From Smallanthus sonchifolius (Eukaryota; Streptophyta; Magnoliopsida; Asterales; Asteraceae): a DNA stretch of 64,000 bases. The stretch lies in contig CM042023.1 in the NCBI GenBank assembly GCA_023525975.1, positions 16,727,501 to 16,791,500 of the forward strand, written 5' to 3'. Positions 22,262-32,888 of the stretch are shown one piece after another (the first letter of the stretch is position 1; every line of letters begins with the position of its first letter). Under the pieces are notes generated by a model. It was not told the origin of the DNA. It was given only the letters and a program-made list of their open reading frames with translations, and made no database searches. The translations under genes and the position numbers were made by a program.

Positions 22262-23491
22262 TCACCTGGGTCCATTTTGTGTAGTCGATTTTCTAATTGA
22301 CGCTATTCTTTGCAGCCTAATCTGCTCTCTGAATTTTGCTATAAATTCATCGGCCTTCTTATCCACATCTGGACCGTTATCAGTCCCCACCATTTCTCCG
22401 TTATTTACGGTACCAACTTCTTCCTCATCTTCCTTCTCTTCTTTCCGGTACTCATCTTCATCCATAAACTTCTTGCTCTGACTCCCCCTGCTGTTTATAA
22501 ACCTTTCAATTTCCTTGTCATGCGATAAATATTTCTCCAATTCAGCCTCCTTCTGTGCTCTTAATGATCCAACGGCCGACGACGAGTCGCTCCGGGTTCT
22601 GGTTGTGAACTCCGGCGCTCTTCTTCCTCTGTTTTGATACTCCTCCGGAACGCTTCTCGCATTTCTTTTCAACTCCTTGCCGGAAAACGTATTGGTTGTG
22701 TTTTGCGGCGGCGGAGGTGGCGGTGGTGGTGGTGGCGGAGGAGGAGGGGTTTGTTTGGAAACCGGCTTTGAAGATTTAAACGATTGACTTCGAAGAGAAG
22801 GTGACTCCACTGGGTTGATTTCGGAAGAAAGTTCTTGCACATAAGGTGTTTGATGAAAATCCTCTTTCACTTCCATCCTCCCCGATCTCGATCTCCACGG
22901 TATCGGTGATCGTAAAACAATATCCTCCTCCGATTCATCACTCGATCTGCTCAAATTTCTGGGAACGTGTTTCGAATTATATCTGTTAAAAGATTCAGAA
23001 CCGCCGGTTTTCAAGCTCCGAACAGGCAACAGGAGGGGCTTTTCGATTGTCGTAGCATCGTCGGATTCCTTAGCGACGACTACAATCGGTTCCCCTCGGT
23101 AATACTGGGAGTTCCACGTGTGAACCCTGTCGTGAGGCCCATGTGCAGATGGGGTTTGTAAATGATCATCAAAAACCGATGATCCTTGAAGCAGTCTGGC
23201 CATATATGACTGAGGGTTATCGGGTTTGATCGGTCGCTCATCTTTGTGGTGTTCGTCGTTGCGTTTGCTGAAGAGGCCGTAGGAGACGGCGATTCCGACG
23301 AAGATGAGTTGGAGGAACTCCCAGCTTGTGGTGTTGATTGTTTTGTGGGTGATGAAATCAGGGGCTTGAGAAGGGAATAGTGGGAGGATGAGGAGGAATA
23401 TGGATATGAAAATGGCTTTGTATAAGAAGTGAGTGTAGAATTTGGTTGGGTTTGGAGGGAGTTGTGGGTTGTTGATGGTGGTTTCCTCCAT
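22262..23491 (-). CDS. DUF761 (cotton-fibre-type) membrane protein with poly-proline linker
   Basis: Intronless 409-residue protein of unknown function. The N-terminus has two hydrophobic segments (about residues 27-43, LYKAIFISIFLLILPLF, and 57-74, WEFLQLIFVGIAVSYGLF), so it is probably anchored in a membrane. A long polar, Ser/Arg-rich middle follows, with a run of about 14 prolines near residues 248-262. The C-terminus has DVDKKADEFIAKFREQIRLQ, the hallmark DUF761 motif of plant proteins. A TATA-like motif lies at 23610-23599, about 110 bases upstream of the ATG. The final codons abut AGGTGAG, which could be read as a splice donor, but the frame has its own TGA there. Orthologues are often labelled hydroxyproline-rich or uncharacterised; I infer no specific role. 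Confidence 0.9.
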   Translation of the reverse strand: MEETTINNPQLPPNPTKFYTHFLYKAIFISIFLLILPLFPSQAPDFITHKTINTTSWEFLQLIFVGIAVSYGLFSKRNDEHHKDERPIKPDNPQSYMARLLQGSSVFDDHLQTPSAHGPHDRVHTWNSQYYRGEPIVVVAKESDDATTIEKPLLLPVRSLKTGGSESFNRYNSKHVPRNLSRSSDESEEDIVLRSPIPWRSRSGRMEVKEDFHQTPYVQELSSEINPVESPSLRSQSFKSSKPVSKQTPPPPPPPPPPPPPPQNTTNTFSGKELKRNARSVPEEYQNRGRRAPEFTTRTRSDSSSAVGSLRAQKEAELEKYLSHDKEIERFINSRGSQSKKFMDEDEYRKEEKEDEEEVGTVNNGEMVGTDNGPDVDKKADEFIAKFREQIRLQRIASIRKSTTQNGPR

Positions 23492-23598
23492 TGGTATTGA
23501 TGGGTTGAGATGGAAGGTTTTGATCTGGAGAAGAAGATGATGATGATGGAGGAAGGAGATGAAATGGTAAAGATTTTGGAGGATGGAGTTGGTTTGAA

Positions 23599-23610
23599 GC
23601 TATATATGCT
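23599..23610 (-). promoter_or_regulatory. TATA box of the DUF761 gene
   Basis: On the minus strand AGCATATATAGC lies about 110 bases upstream of the start codon, leaving a 5' UTR of roughly 70 to 80 bases. The distance and sequence suit a plant core promoter. Confidence 0.55.
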
Positions 23611-24904
23611 TTACTTGCTTGCCTTTTTTCTACAAGTTATATAAAATAAATAAATAAAAAACACTTGTTTTTTCTTTCTTTTTATATCCCCTCTTTTATT
23701 TTGATTTTTATATTTTTCATTTACACATGGATAAGTCGGGTGTTAACTTACTCGTGTTTGTGGGTTAGCGTGTCAAGCCGGACAAGAATTCGAAAATCGT
23801 GAACCTGAATACGACACAAGTTTTCGCAGGCTGAAACGAACATAACCCATTTAGCTCAAAATTTAAATTATTTTATATTTTTGCATATCAGTGCATTAAA
23901 ATTTTCAAATTTACGATAAAAGATAAAAAAAAATAAAGTTATATAAAATAATTTTAAGTTTAAGCTAAAAAACTTGATTATCATTTCTCTTTTATATTTT
24001 AAATTTCAGCATAAAATACTCAATCTATTTAAGTTATGGCATAAAAAAACTTTTTTTAAATAAACATAAAATTAAACGGGTCAACCGTGATCAACACGAA
24101 CATAATTCATTTAGTCAAACGTGTTCGTAGGTTCAACCCAAGTTGACCCAAACTCGTTAAAACTAAACCTAAATTCACGAATTTCGTGTTACCTTTGTGT
24201 CGTATTTTTAAGTCGTGTTAAAATCACACTCTATGTACATTGCGAATCTAGGGGTATTTTGGTAAATGGGAGGGTGGGTGTGGGTGCAAGTAGGTTGCTT
24301 GAATGTGTTGATGATTCTTGTTTTGAGAGATGCCAACGCTAGCTTTTGTATTAAAAAGAAAAACAAAATTAAAAGAAAAGAAAAAGGGAAAAATGTGGAT
24401 AGTTTAGTGGGTATGCTTTCCTTCACTCTTGTTATCATTCCTTTACGTCTTTAGGAGGTCATCACAACAAAATAATCAATTCTATATAATAGTGTGTACT
24501 AACTAAGTTAAAGTTAAGATGGGTGTCTTGTGACATTAACATGAAATTGATTCTTTATTAACCATTTCATCATACTTACTAATGGTTTAACCGTTTAATT
24601 AAGATTTTAAGTTTGAATTACCATTCCACTAATTGTTATTTGTTAATTTTTTTTTGTCTGTCTTAAACAGCTACCGTGAATAATAGTAACTGAAGTGTCT
24701 ATATTCTTTTTTATTTTTAAATAAAAAACAATTAGTTTGATTATATATATCCATACAAGCATCCACGTCTACAAAAGGCGAACTTACGACTTACAAAAAT
24801 ACACCGATTGCATCACTTAATTTATACATTTCTATACATTCATGATGAATAACAATTTACTATTTTTCAAAATATAAATTATCATAATCTCAATAAGAAA
24901 AGAT
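23611..24904. other. Intergenic; contains a hormone-motif-like dispersed repeat
   Basis: 23735-24235 holds direct copies of ACGAACATAA-CATTTAG and several CGTGTT/AACACG words, the look of a decayed MITE. No ends or target duplication could be fixed. The rest is A/T-rich without coding. Confidence 0.4.
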
Positions 24905-26170
24905 GGAAATAATAAAGAAAATTGGGTTTTCACTAACTTTAGACATTTTAATTATATGTATTTGTTGTGTGTGTGCGCGCGTATAATTTGTGGTTTATAG
25001 TTTATGGTTTTTGCTTTCTCCTTCATTAGTGTTTCACAAGGAGCTAGGAAACATCTAAATTGTATAGAAAATGATTGTGATGTCGATGCTCAAAGTGAGG
25101 TATATGAAATGGAAGTCGAAAGAAGGAAACGAGTTTAAGCTAGTCCCACATAAGTAAAGGATAAAACTTGAAAGAAGTTCATAACGAATGAGCCCATATG
25201 ATTGGCGAGCACCTTACTCCGATTTTTCTATCACACCTACACGCGAAGCAAGGGATCAACATCCTTAGGATTGTGCAAGTCTCGCGCATCTACTTCAATT
25301 TTGTATTGTAACTAACTATTTAATCTCTCAAATCAAATCGGTTGAAAATAGGCCTTCCAACCCTCACCTTCCACTAAGAAGGCAAATTCTCATTTTCCTC
25401 TTTAGTTTAGTTGGTGTCGCAATGGATTGTGTTAATATTTGTTGGGGAGAGAAAAGGGTAAAGAGAATCTTTGTTCTTAAATTAGATAAATGGTCCCAAA
25501 TAACTAAAATGTAAGATATTAATATGTCTAGAATGTATCATATCAATCTACAATTTAATTGCAAAGATGTTGATCTATTTGGTGTTAAAAAATATGTTTT
25601 CATCTTTCACATTACTCTGTTTTGTCTCCAACTCACAAGATGTCAAGATAATGACCAAGTTGAATATTTGGTAGGAGAGTTAGAAGGGAATCTTTCAATT
25701 GAATATATAATTTCCTTTTTTATATTTATATCAATCTAATCCCATTCAAACTAAATAAGTGATGTATACTATTTGTGTTGGCAAAGGATTTTGTTTTGTT
25801 GATTTGGAGTACATTTTGGTCAAGGATTAGGGGAATGAATGGTGGAGAGAGAGATATGCTATTGAAGTGGTTCTACTTCTTGGAGCATCTCCACATTCGT
25901 TTCAAATTTGAACCATTTCCTTAGCTTTTTTAAAATTTCATTTACTCCTATCAACCAATTCACATATTCTATTTGTTATATTATATTATTCTACACTACA
26001 CTACACATTTTTAATGTTAATCAAATATGTTTCGCATACGCGGTTTTTCTTGTTGACATATAGAATCGGTGCACCCTGTGAAGGGGAACTAGAAAGAATA
26101 AACCAATCATCTAACGATTCTTGCAAGGTATAAGTGAGTCGAGCCATTTGTGATCTACTTGATAGCGTCT
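24905..26170 (+). repeat. Segmental duplication, copy A
   Basis: Non-coding segment homologous along its length to 29030-30385, in the same orientation. Shared landmarks include ATTATATGTATTTGTTGTGTGT, AATATTTGTTGGGGAGA, TATCATATCAATCTACAATT and TATCAACCAATTCACATATT. It lacks the 200 bp MITE of copy B, so it keeps the empty site near 25780-25790. Confidence 0.82.
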
Positions 26171-26410
26171 TGCTAAAAGTTTGATTTGGCCCGAACTCAA
26201 GCCTATATTGAAGCCCATTTGATAAATGAGCTCTAACTTGAGTTTCATACGTCAAGATTAAATGCCCTTATTATTTATATAAATACAAATACAATAATAT
26301 TATATAGTAAAATATATAATTACATAATAAATATTATTATATATAATTTTGTTAAAAAATAAACAATATATATTATGTTATATATATAACTATAGTTATA
26401 TATATATATA
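26171..26410. other. A/T-rich spacer
   Basis: Low-complexity TATA runs ending at the foldback element. Nothing else seen. Confidence 0.4.
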
Positions 26411-26870
26411 AGGGAATGTTTCGCTAATAAGTAAATTTTCGCTAAAAAACCTAAAAACCGGGTCAAACGAACTCCGATTGAACTAATTCAAGCGGCGTTG
26501 GAACCGGCTCGTCGAAATAAAGCCTAGAGCTAAACCCTTAAATCTAATCCCTAAAAGCTAAACGCTAAAGCTAAACCTTAAGGCTAAACCCAAAAACCTA
26601 ACCACCCTACACCCCAAAAACCTAAATCCTCCAACCCCCACCCCCTAAAACCTAAACCTACACACCCCACCCCCCAAAAAACCTAAATCCCCCCACCCCC
26701 ACCCCACCCCCAAAAACCTAAATCCCACCCGCACCTTCTAAAACCTCGACGAGCCGGTTTCAACGCCGCTGGAATGAGCTCAATCGGAGTTCGTTTGACG
26801 CGGTTTCGGTTAAAAAAAATCATTTCTTAGGTTTCTTAGCGAAAATTTACTTCTTATTTGAACCTTCCCC
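26411..26870. mobile_element. Foldback/MULE-like element with telomere-like core
   Basis: Imperfect inverted arms of about 110-120 bp (26411-26525 and 26755-26870) share AGTAAATTTTCGC, CGAACTCCGATTGA, GGCGTTG and CCGGCTCGTCG. Both sides are flanked by TATATATA. The core (26530-26750) is a cytosine-rich run of degenerate CCCTAAA/AAACCTAA words resembling the plant telomere repeat. No transposase is present. Confidence 0.75.
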
Positions 26871-27101
26871 TATATATATAGGGAATGGATCATTTGAGAA
26901 CTCCTAAATATTTTGAGAACTCGCGAGAACTCGTCAAAAAAATATATGCTTAATTATATATGACGAGTCAAGCTTGAACTTTATTTAACTTAAACGAGTT
27001 GAGATTAGGCTCGACTCATTTACATCCCTAATTCTTGTAGTTAAGACATAAACACTTGTATCTTAGTGAGAGTTAATCGATGGAGTTTCTTTATTCGGTG
27101 T
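26871..27101. other. Possible fragment of another foldback MITE
   Basis: Begins GGGAATGGATCATTTGAGAAC, a start common to short foldback MITEs, but no matching right end was found. The remainder is unassigned. Confidence 0.35.
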
Positions 27102-28171
27102 TGATCGATGTCGTTAGGTCGGTCAAAAACAATCCTTAAACACTTAACTAGTAAGGGTAAGAAGAGTATCGTATCCACGAGGAATCAGTGGTTAGTGGAA
27201 TTGCTTAGTTTGATAGTTAGAATGAAGACACAGATCAAATAAAAATGCAACCTCCTCCAAACTTCAGATTCTAGGTTTATGCAAAACTCAGTTATTTAAT
27301 TGGACACCACATAGACATAGTGTTGGAAAATCAGTTAAAATAGTAATTGAAGACAGGCTGTTGTCAGCAACCTATACAACCAGTTCCGTCACAAACCAGT
27401 ATAATTCAATCACCCAATTTATGAATGCCAAGTTACCCCTTTTAGTCACCCGACCCTGCTACTAGGTTTTGTCATCAACCGAACAAGATCGTAAAGCAAG
27501 CAAACTCAAAGCACTCAAATAAACTGTTTAACATAACTAATACATCAATCTACTCAGTTATTGTCAGAAACTAAATAGATCCAAAACATAAATAAACTGA
27601 ATCAAAACATGAAACCTATATGAACCATCCGCCTGGAGGAAGCCACAAGTGAATTACTCGACCAAGGTGATGGAGATCATCTTCAATCTTCAAGTGGATG
27701 TTAGAATCATCCAAAATCGCCCTAGGAGTGTGTAGCAAAAGATGGATCTGACTTTTGGGGAAGAAACCCCTAATTAAACACCAAAATCGGCTGTTTCCCA
27801 AAAATTCGCGTCCAGAAAACATAACCAGCGTAAGCTTACGCTGGTATGGCGTAAGCTTACGCCGCAACGCTGAAGCATGCTGTGAATAAACTGGTTAGGC
27901 GTAGGCCTACGCTGGTCGGCGTAAGCTTACGCTGCATGGCGTAGGCTTACGCTATGTGGCGTAGGCTTACGCTGGATCCTGGGTTTCTGCCCCGTTTCTT
28001 CCGTGTCTCTTCCGACTTTTGCATCTCTCACCTAATACCTCCCAAAATCATACTTTAAGCTTTCAACACCTGCACATGCACATCTACACAAAACTTTTGT
28101 ATTACACATGTTAATTTACATAAATATAATATGTTACACCCTTTAATGCATAAAACTGTGGTCGCTTATCA
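27102..28171 (-). mobile_element. Solo LTR (1070 bp) with GGTGT target duplication
   Basis: Bounded by TGATCGATGTCG and CGCTTATCA (TGAT..ATCA ends). Exactly 5 bp, GGTGT, are repeated at 27097-27101 and 28172-28176. No internal coding, primer site or second LTR is present, so this is a solo LTR left by recombination between two LTRs. Orientation is probably minus, judged by similarity to LTRs that start TGATAAGCGACC. It contains six palindromes at 27828-27972. Confidence 0.82.
27828..27972. repeat. Six 14 bp palindromes in the solo LTR
   Basis: GCGTAAGCTTACGC or close variants (GCGTAGGCCTACGC, GCGTAGGCTTACGC) start at 27828, 27849, 27899, 27919, 27939 and 27959. The last four have an exact 20 bp period. 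Three are perfect GCGTAAGCTTACGC and one is the perfect variant GCGTAGGCCTACGC. Confidence 0.92.
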
Positions 28172-28212
28172 GGTGTGGATTACTTGTAGACGGAAACAAC
28201 TAGAAGACTAAG

Positions 28213-28890
28213 GGTCTGTTTGGTATGGGGTAATGGAATGGACGAGGAAATGTACTGAACGAGGTAATGGAATGGACGAGGGAATGTAATGAACGAGGTA
28301 ATGGTATGGATAAAGGAATGAAATGGACCATTCCAATACATTGTCTTGTTTGGTTACCATGAGGGAATGGAATAAATCACTACTTTATGTTGTTTTGGTA
28401 AGCTAGAAAAGACGAAGGAATAAAATCGATGGTGAGTAGCGGTGGTGGTGGTGGGTGGCGGTATTGGGTGGTGGTGGGTGATGGCGGCGGTGGTGGGTGG
28501 TTGTGGGTGGGGGTGGTAGGAGGTGGTAGTGGTGGGAGGTGGCGTTGGGTGGTGGTGACGGTGGCGGTGGTGGGAGGTGGCGTTGGGTGGCGGCGGTGGT
28601 GGCCGCGAGAGATGGCGGTGAGTGGTAGAGGCGGTGGTGGTGGAGGCGGTGGTGGGAGGTGGTGGTGGGTGGTGGTGGTACGAGGGTGTGGTGGTGATGA
28701 AGGGTGAAAGAGGGGATGAAATGAAAAAAAAACAAGGGGGTGGATGTAATGTATTTGAGGGATTTAGAGGGAATGGCATTCCTTGTGGAATGGATGATTC
28801 CATTCCATCGTCCAACCAAACACCATTTTTTTCATTCCCTCGAAATCGTCCATTCCGTTTCACCTCCCATTACTGCATATCAAACGCTAC
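28213..28890. mobile_element. MITE with GTTTGGTA-type ends and an expanded GGT-rich core
   Basis: Left end GGTCTGTTTGGTATG, right end CATATCAAACGCTAC, inverted and imperfect, flanked by CTAAG on both sides (28208-28212, 28891-28895). Subterminal GGAATGGA/TCCATTCC words repeat. The core 28430-28700 is a GGTGGTG/GGCGGTG minisatellite. Open frames across the core encode only runs of His, Pro and Thr or Gly and are artefacts of the repeat. Confidence 0.68.
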
Positions 28891-29029
28891 CTAAGTATAA
28901 TTTCACAAAGCTACATGAATGTACAAAAGGTTATACCTATCTATCCTATAAAAGGTTAAACCATTAGGATTTCATGTAGACTTTCATATGTTTTCAATCG
29001 ATCTCCATTCATGTAAGAGATTATTGGAA

Positions 29030-30385
29030 ATTAAGAATAAAGAAAATCGAGGTTTCACCAACTCTGGATGCATAAATTATATGTATTTGTTGTGTGTGTG
29101 TGTATATATATAATTTATAGTTATTGGCTTTGCGTTCTCCTTGATTAGTGTTTAACAACAAGCTAGGAAGTGTTTATATTGGATCTAAGGCAAATGCATT
29201 ATAGATATTGAAAGTATGGTGTATGACATGAAAGTTCAAAGAAGGAAATGAGTTTAAGTTTGTCCCAAATAGATGAAGGATCAAACTTGAAAGACCTTAC
29301 AACCCTCACCCTCCACTAGGACCACTAATAAGGCAAATTCTCATTGTCCTTTTCGGTTCATTTCACGATAGATTGTGTTAATATTTGTTGGGGAGAAAAA
29401 TGGGTAAAGAGAATCTTTGTGCTTAAATTGGATAAATGGTCCCAAATAACTGAAATTTAAGATATTATGTCTAGAATATATCATATCAATCTACAATTTA
29501 ATTGCAAAGATGTGATCCAATTTATGTTAAAAATATGTTTTCATCTTTCACATTACTCTATTTCGTGGTCTCCCGAATTTTTAGGTTATCATTCAAATCC
29601 CGCAAATGACAAGATGATGACCAAGTTGAATATTTGATGGGAGAGTTAAAAGGGAATCTTTCACTTGAAATAGAATCTACTTCAGAAAAAAAAATATTTG
29701 AATTGAATTGACAATAGAGATTTGAATATATATATATGATTGAAAGATTTTAATCTCATTCGAATTAAATAAGTTATACAACAATATGTGTTGATTCATG
29801 CAAACACTAGCAGACCAAGAAATATATATTTCATGGGAATCGGTTGACAAGCGATATATAACGTGTATATAACACTAAATTTTTTTAACAGAGGGCGATT
29901 ACAAAATTTTATGGGGGCGATCGAGATTTTAACGTATATATAATTCTAAAAAAAATTCCATAGAGGACGGCCGCCCCCATTCTCAAGGCGTAGGTCCGCC
30001 CCTACATGCAAATGATTTTGTTTTGTTAATTTAGAGTACATTCTGGGCAAGGATTAGGTGAATGGATGGTTGAGGGAGGAAGGGAAGGAGAGAGATGCTA
30101 GTGAAATGGTTCTTAGAGCATCTTCCCTTCTTGTCCTTCAAATACCTTTCAAATTTGGACCAATTCCTTAGCTTTTCACATTCTCGTTTCCTCCTATCAA
30201 CCAATTCACATATTCTATTTATCATGTTATAATATTTTACACATTTTATTGTAATTCAACTCCACGAATAGAGTTGGTGTACCCTATTAAGTGGTAGAAG
30301 AAAGAATAAACATGCTATCTACTAATTCTTGCTATGAGTATAAACAAGTCAAGCTTCTCGTGAGCTACTTAAAATCCTCTCACTT
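29030..30385 (+). repeat. Segmental duplication, copy B
   Basis: Second copy of 24905-26170, about 4.1 kb downstream and in the same orientation. It is interrupted by a 200 bp MITE (29805-30004). Divergence is moderate, with many small indels, so the duplication is old. Confidence 0.82.
29805..30004. mobile_element. hAT-type MITE (200 bp) in duplication copy B
   Basis: Flanked by a perfect 8 bp duplication CATGCAAA (29797-29804 and 30005-30012). The right end read inward is TAGGGGCGGACCTACG and the left end CACTAGCAGACCAAG, weak inverted repeats of hAT style. Copy A of the duplication has no insertion at the same place. Confidence 0.8.
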
Positions 30386-31009
30386 AAAATTCTTCACAGA
30401 CATTCACTGTTTTTTTCAGATTAATATAAAACACATACAAACATTATATATATGCATTAATTCCCATTCAATTTTATAAACATTAAAAACACAATTAAAC
30501 ATTATTTTGACAAAATTCGATGTATAAAACAACCGGCTAAATATAAACACACAAATACCAAATATAAATTCTTTTTTTCTTAAGGAGGGGGAAACTTAGC
30601 ATGGTTTAAATACTCTGGGGAGTTTATGGTAATTAACTCCAAAGTATTTTCTTAAAAGCAGGAAAAGTAAGATCCGAACACTGTTGATATTATTCCAAAC
30701 CTTCAAATTAGGGCTTAAATTCAATCATTCTTTTTATTTTATTTCACGAATAAAGCGATGCTAGATCTTCGGTTGCAGTATCAAGTTCAAAATCTTCGTT
30801 CAAGGTATGCGATTCTCAAATCCAATTCCGTAATTGTCATTTTTATGTATAGTTTCAGATTCAGAAATTGATTGTAAATTTGTAATCGATTGAAGGTTAG
30901 CGGAGTTTGCGATTTGATATGATCTCGTATGTTTATACTTTGTAGGAGTAATTTTACGTAGGAGACAATCCTGATTTGCTGGTGTGATTAGGAATCAGGT
31001 TAAATTATT
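30386..31009. promoter_or_regulatory. Upstream region and probable 5' UTR of the PTPMT1-like gene
   Basis: Contains a plausible 5' UTR intron: donor CAAG/GTATGC at 30805 and acceptor TTTGTAG at 30945. A short upstream ATG frame starts at about 30758 in the leader exon. No convincing TATA box. Inferred, not proven. Confidence 0.4.
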
Positions 31010-32888
31010 ATGTATATTGAAAACTGTAAGGGCTCCGGCGAGTCGTCAGGGGAGATTTTGTTGTCTGATTCTAAACGGGCTCTGGTAGGAGCAGGTGCTC
31101 GTGCATTGTTCTATCCTACACTTGCGTATAATGTGGTTAGAAACAAGTTTCAGGCTGAATTTAGATGGTGGGATCATATTGAGGAGGTATTCTTCAATTC
31201 TACGTTATTTGTGCTATAATCATAATGTCAGTAGTAACATTGGTATATTCAGTTTCTTCTGCTAGGTGCTGTTCCCTTTCCTACGGATGTCGAACGGCTT
31301 AAGGACCTTGGCGTTCGTGGAGTTGTTACCCTCAACGAGCCGTATGAGACTTTGGTTCCCACATCTTTATACAGGGTAATCTCTTAATTTCTTCTCTCAC
31401 ATCGCGTATACACATGGAACATATATATATGCAGACAAGTATACTTATTTGTAACTGATATAGATTGTCTTCTTAATTGTAATTATCGACTGCTGTTTGG
31501 TTTGCGTAGGCTCATGGTATTGATAATTTAGTGCTTCCAACAAGGGACTACTTATTTGCTCCATCAATTGATGACATATGTGAAGCTGTAAATTTCATTC
31601 ATGGTAAATATCATTCGCCTTTATATTTGGTTCCGCTTGGGTTTTCCTGCATTAAACTACAGGATGTGTTGCATGCTTGCATCACTTGATGTTTTTCTTT
31701 TCTTGTTGAGGCCAAAGTAGCAGGCAGACTGATAATATATAACTATTAATCTTGAATTTTTTTTTATTAAATGATGAATATAATATAGTTTTTTAATTCT
31801 CATTCTTGCCTTTTTTTGTTTTTACAATGACAACTAGGGTATGGTTTTTGACTTTTTTGAACTTTGAAGGGAAAACGCTTCTGAAGCAGGCTACATATGT
31901 CCACTGTAAAGCTGGTCGTGGACGCAGCACAACCATTGTGATATGTTATCTGGTGAGTATCTGTTAATGTGTATGTGTGTTTCTCATTCATTTAAGCTGT
32001 TTGTTTTTGTATAGATTCAGCATCGGCATATGTCACCGGATGATGCCTATGCGTATGTGAGGTCCATCCGGCCGAGGGTTCTATTGGCAGCTGCTCAGCG
32101 TCTGGTATGTCAAACATATTTTTTTTAATAGGATAAAAGTTGTATAAATAGTTGGTGTTTATCATTTTAAATTTGTAACTTCCTCGGTTTGTTAAAAAAA
32201 TTATAATTCTTAAAGATCATCAGGCGCTCATTTTTCTATTGCAGCGCTCCTATAGTAATAAATGACAATGAAATGTGTAGTATTTCATAATTAAAGATTA
32301 CATAGTCTATAAAATTTAAAATACTCTCAATAAAAAAACAAAGAAGGACCCAAGGCAATTTAGTTCTGATAAAATACATGCACGTGAGGTAAGTTCGACT
32401 GGAAAACTAAAGGTTGGAATTTTCATGTGATTGGAAAGAATAAATGTATGTGATTCATGCAGGCAGTGGAGGAATATTACCATCTGAAAGTGAAAAATAT
32501 GCAATTCTCAAGCAATATTTGGTCAGGTGGCGGCAGCAGCAGCAGCAGCCAAAGTTGTAGCACGATTTGCAAGTTCTTCCCATATGCAGCAGCAGCAGAT
32601 GTGTTCACATTTGATGATGGTTCTGTAGTGGTGATAACTAAAGCTGATCTTGATGGCTATGATGATGATGATGATGATGATGATGAAAGCAATGGTGGTG
32701 GTCAAATTTGGTCAGGTATGAATATGGTTTGTTGGGTTCCAGTGGCTGCTTTAGCAAGGTTTTCCAGCCTATTGCTCAGCAGCACCAGCGACAAAAAGAT
32801 GTCACGTGTTCTTAGCCTTGTAACCCGGGAGAACACAAGAACACATGATATGAGGAGCGGTGTCAGCATAAACATACATCTTTACTAA
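31010..32888 (+). CDS. PTPMT1: PTPMT1-like phosphatidylglycerophosphate phosphatase (dual-specificity phosphatase fold)
   Basis: Six coding exons: 31010-31186, 31253-31375, 31510-31603, 31870-31952, 32015-32104, 32463-32888. All have GT..AG introns and phases that join to a 330-residue protein. The start MYIE and FYPTLAYNVVRNKFQAEFRWW match the family N-terminus. The dual-specificity phosphatase domain (about residues 60-190) has the signature HCKAGRGRS (HCX5R, catalytic Cys and Arg) and an upstream TRDY that supplies the likely general acid. The C-terminal exon has TFDDGSVVVITKADLDGY, a run of eight Asp from a GAT repeat, and ends VSINIHLY. Plant PTPMT removes the phosphate from phosphatidylglycerophosphate for phosphatidylglycerol and cardiolipin synthesis, probably in mitochondria and plastids. 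It is convergent with the Nudix gene at 34629. Exon 4 adds KTLLKQ before the signature, compared with the usual shorter loop. Confidence 0.9.

Noticed and set aside
26530..26750. Interstitial telomere
   Set aside because: Words are degenerate and confined between foldback arms; treated as the element core, reported only as a finding to test.
28354..28863. Long minus-strand ORFs rich in His, Pro and Thr and a plus-strand Gly/Trp-rich ORF
   Set aside because: They are translations of the GGT/GGC minisatellite in a MITE; no protein domain.
32523..32705. Minus ORF with runs of Ile and Ala
   Set aside because: Reverse of the GAT and GCA microsatellites in the phosphatase last exon.
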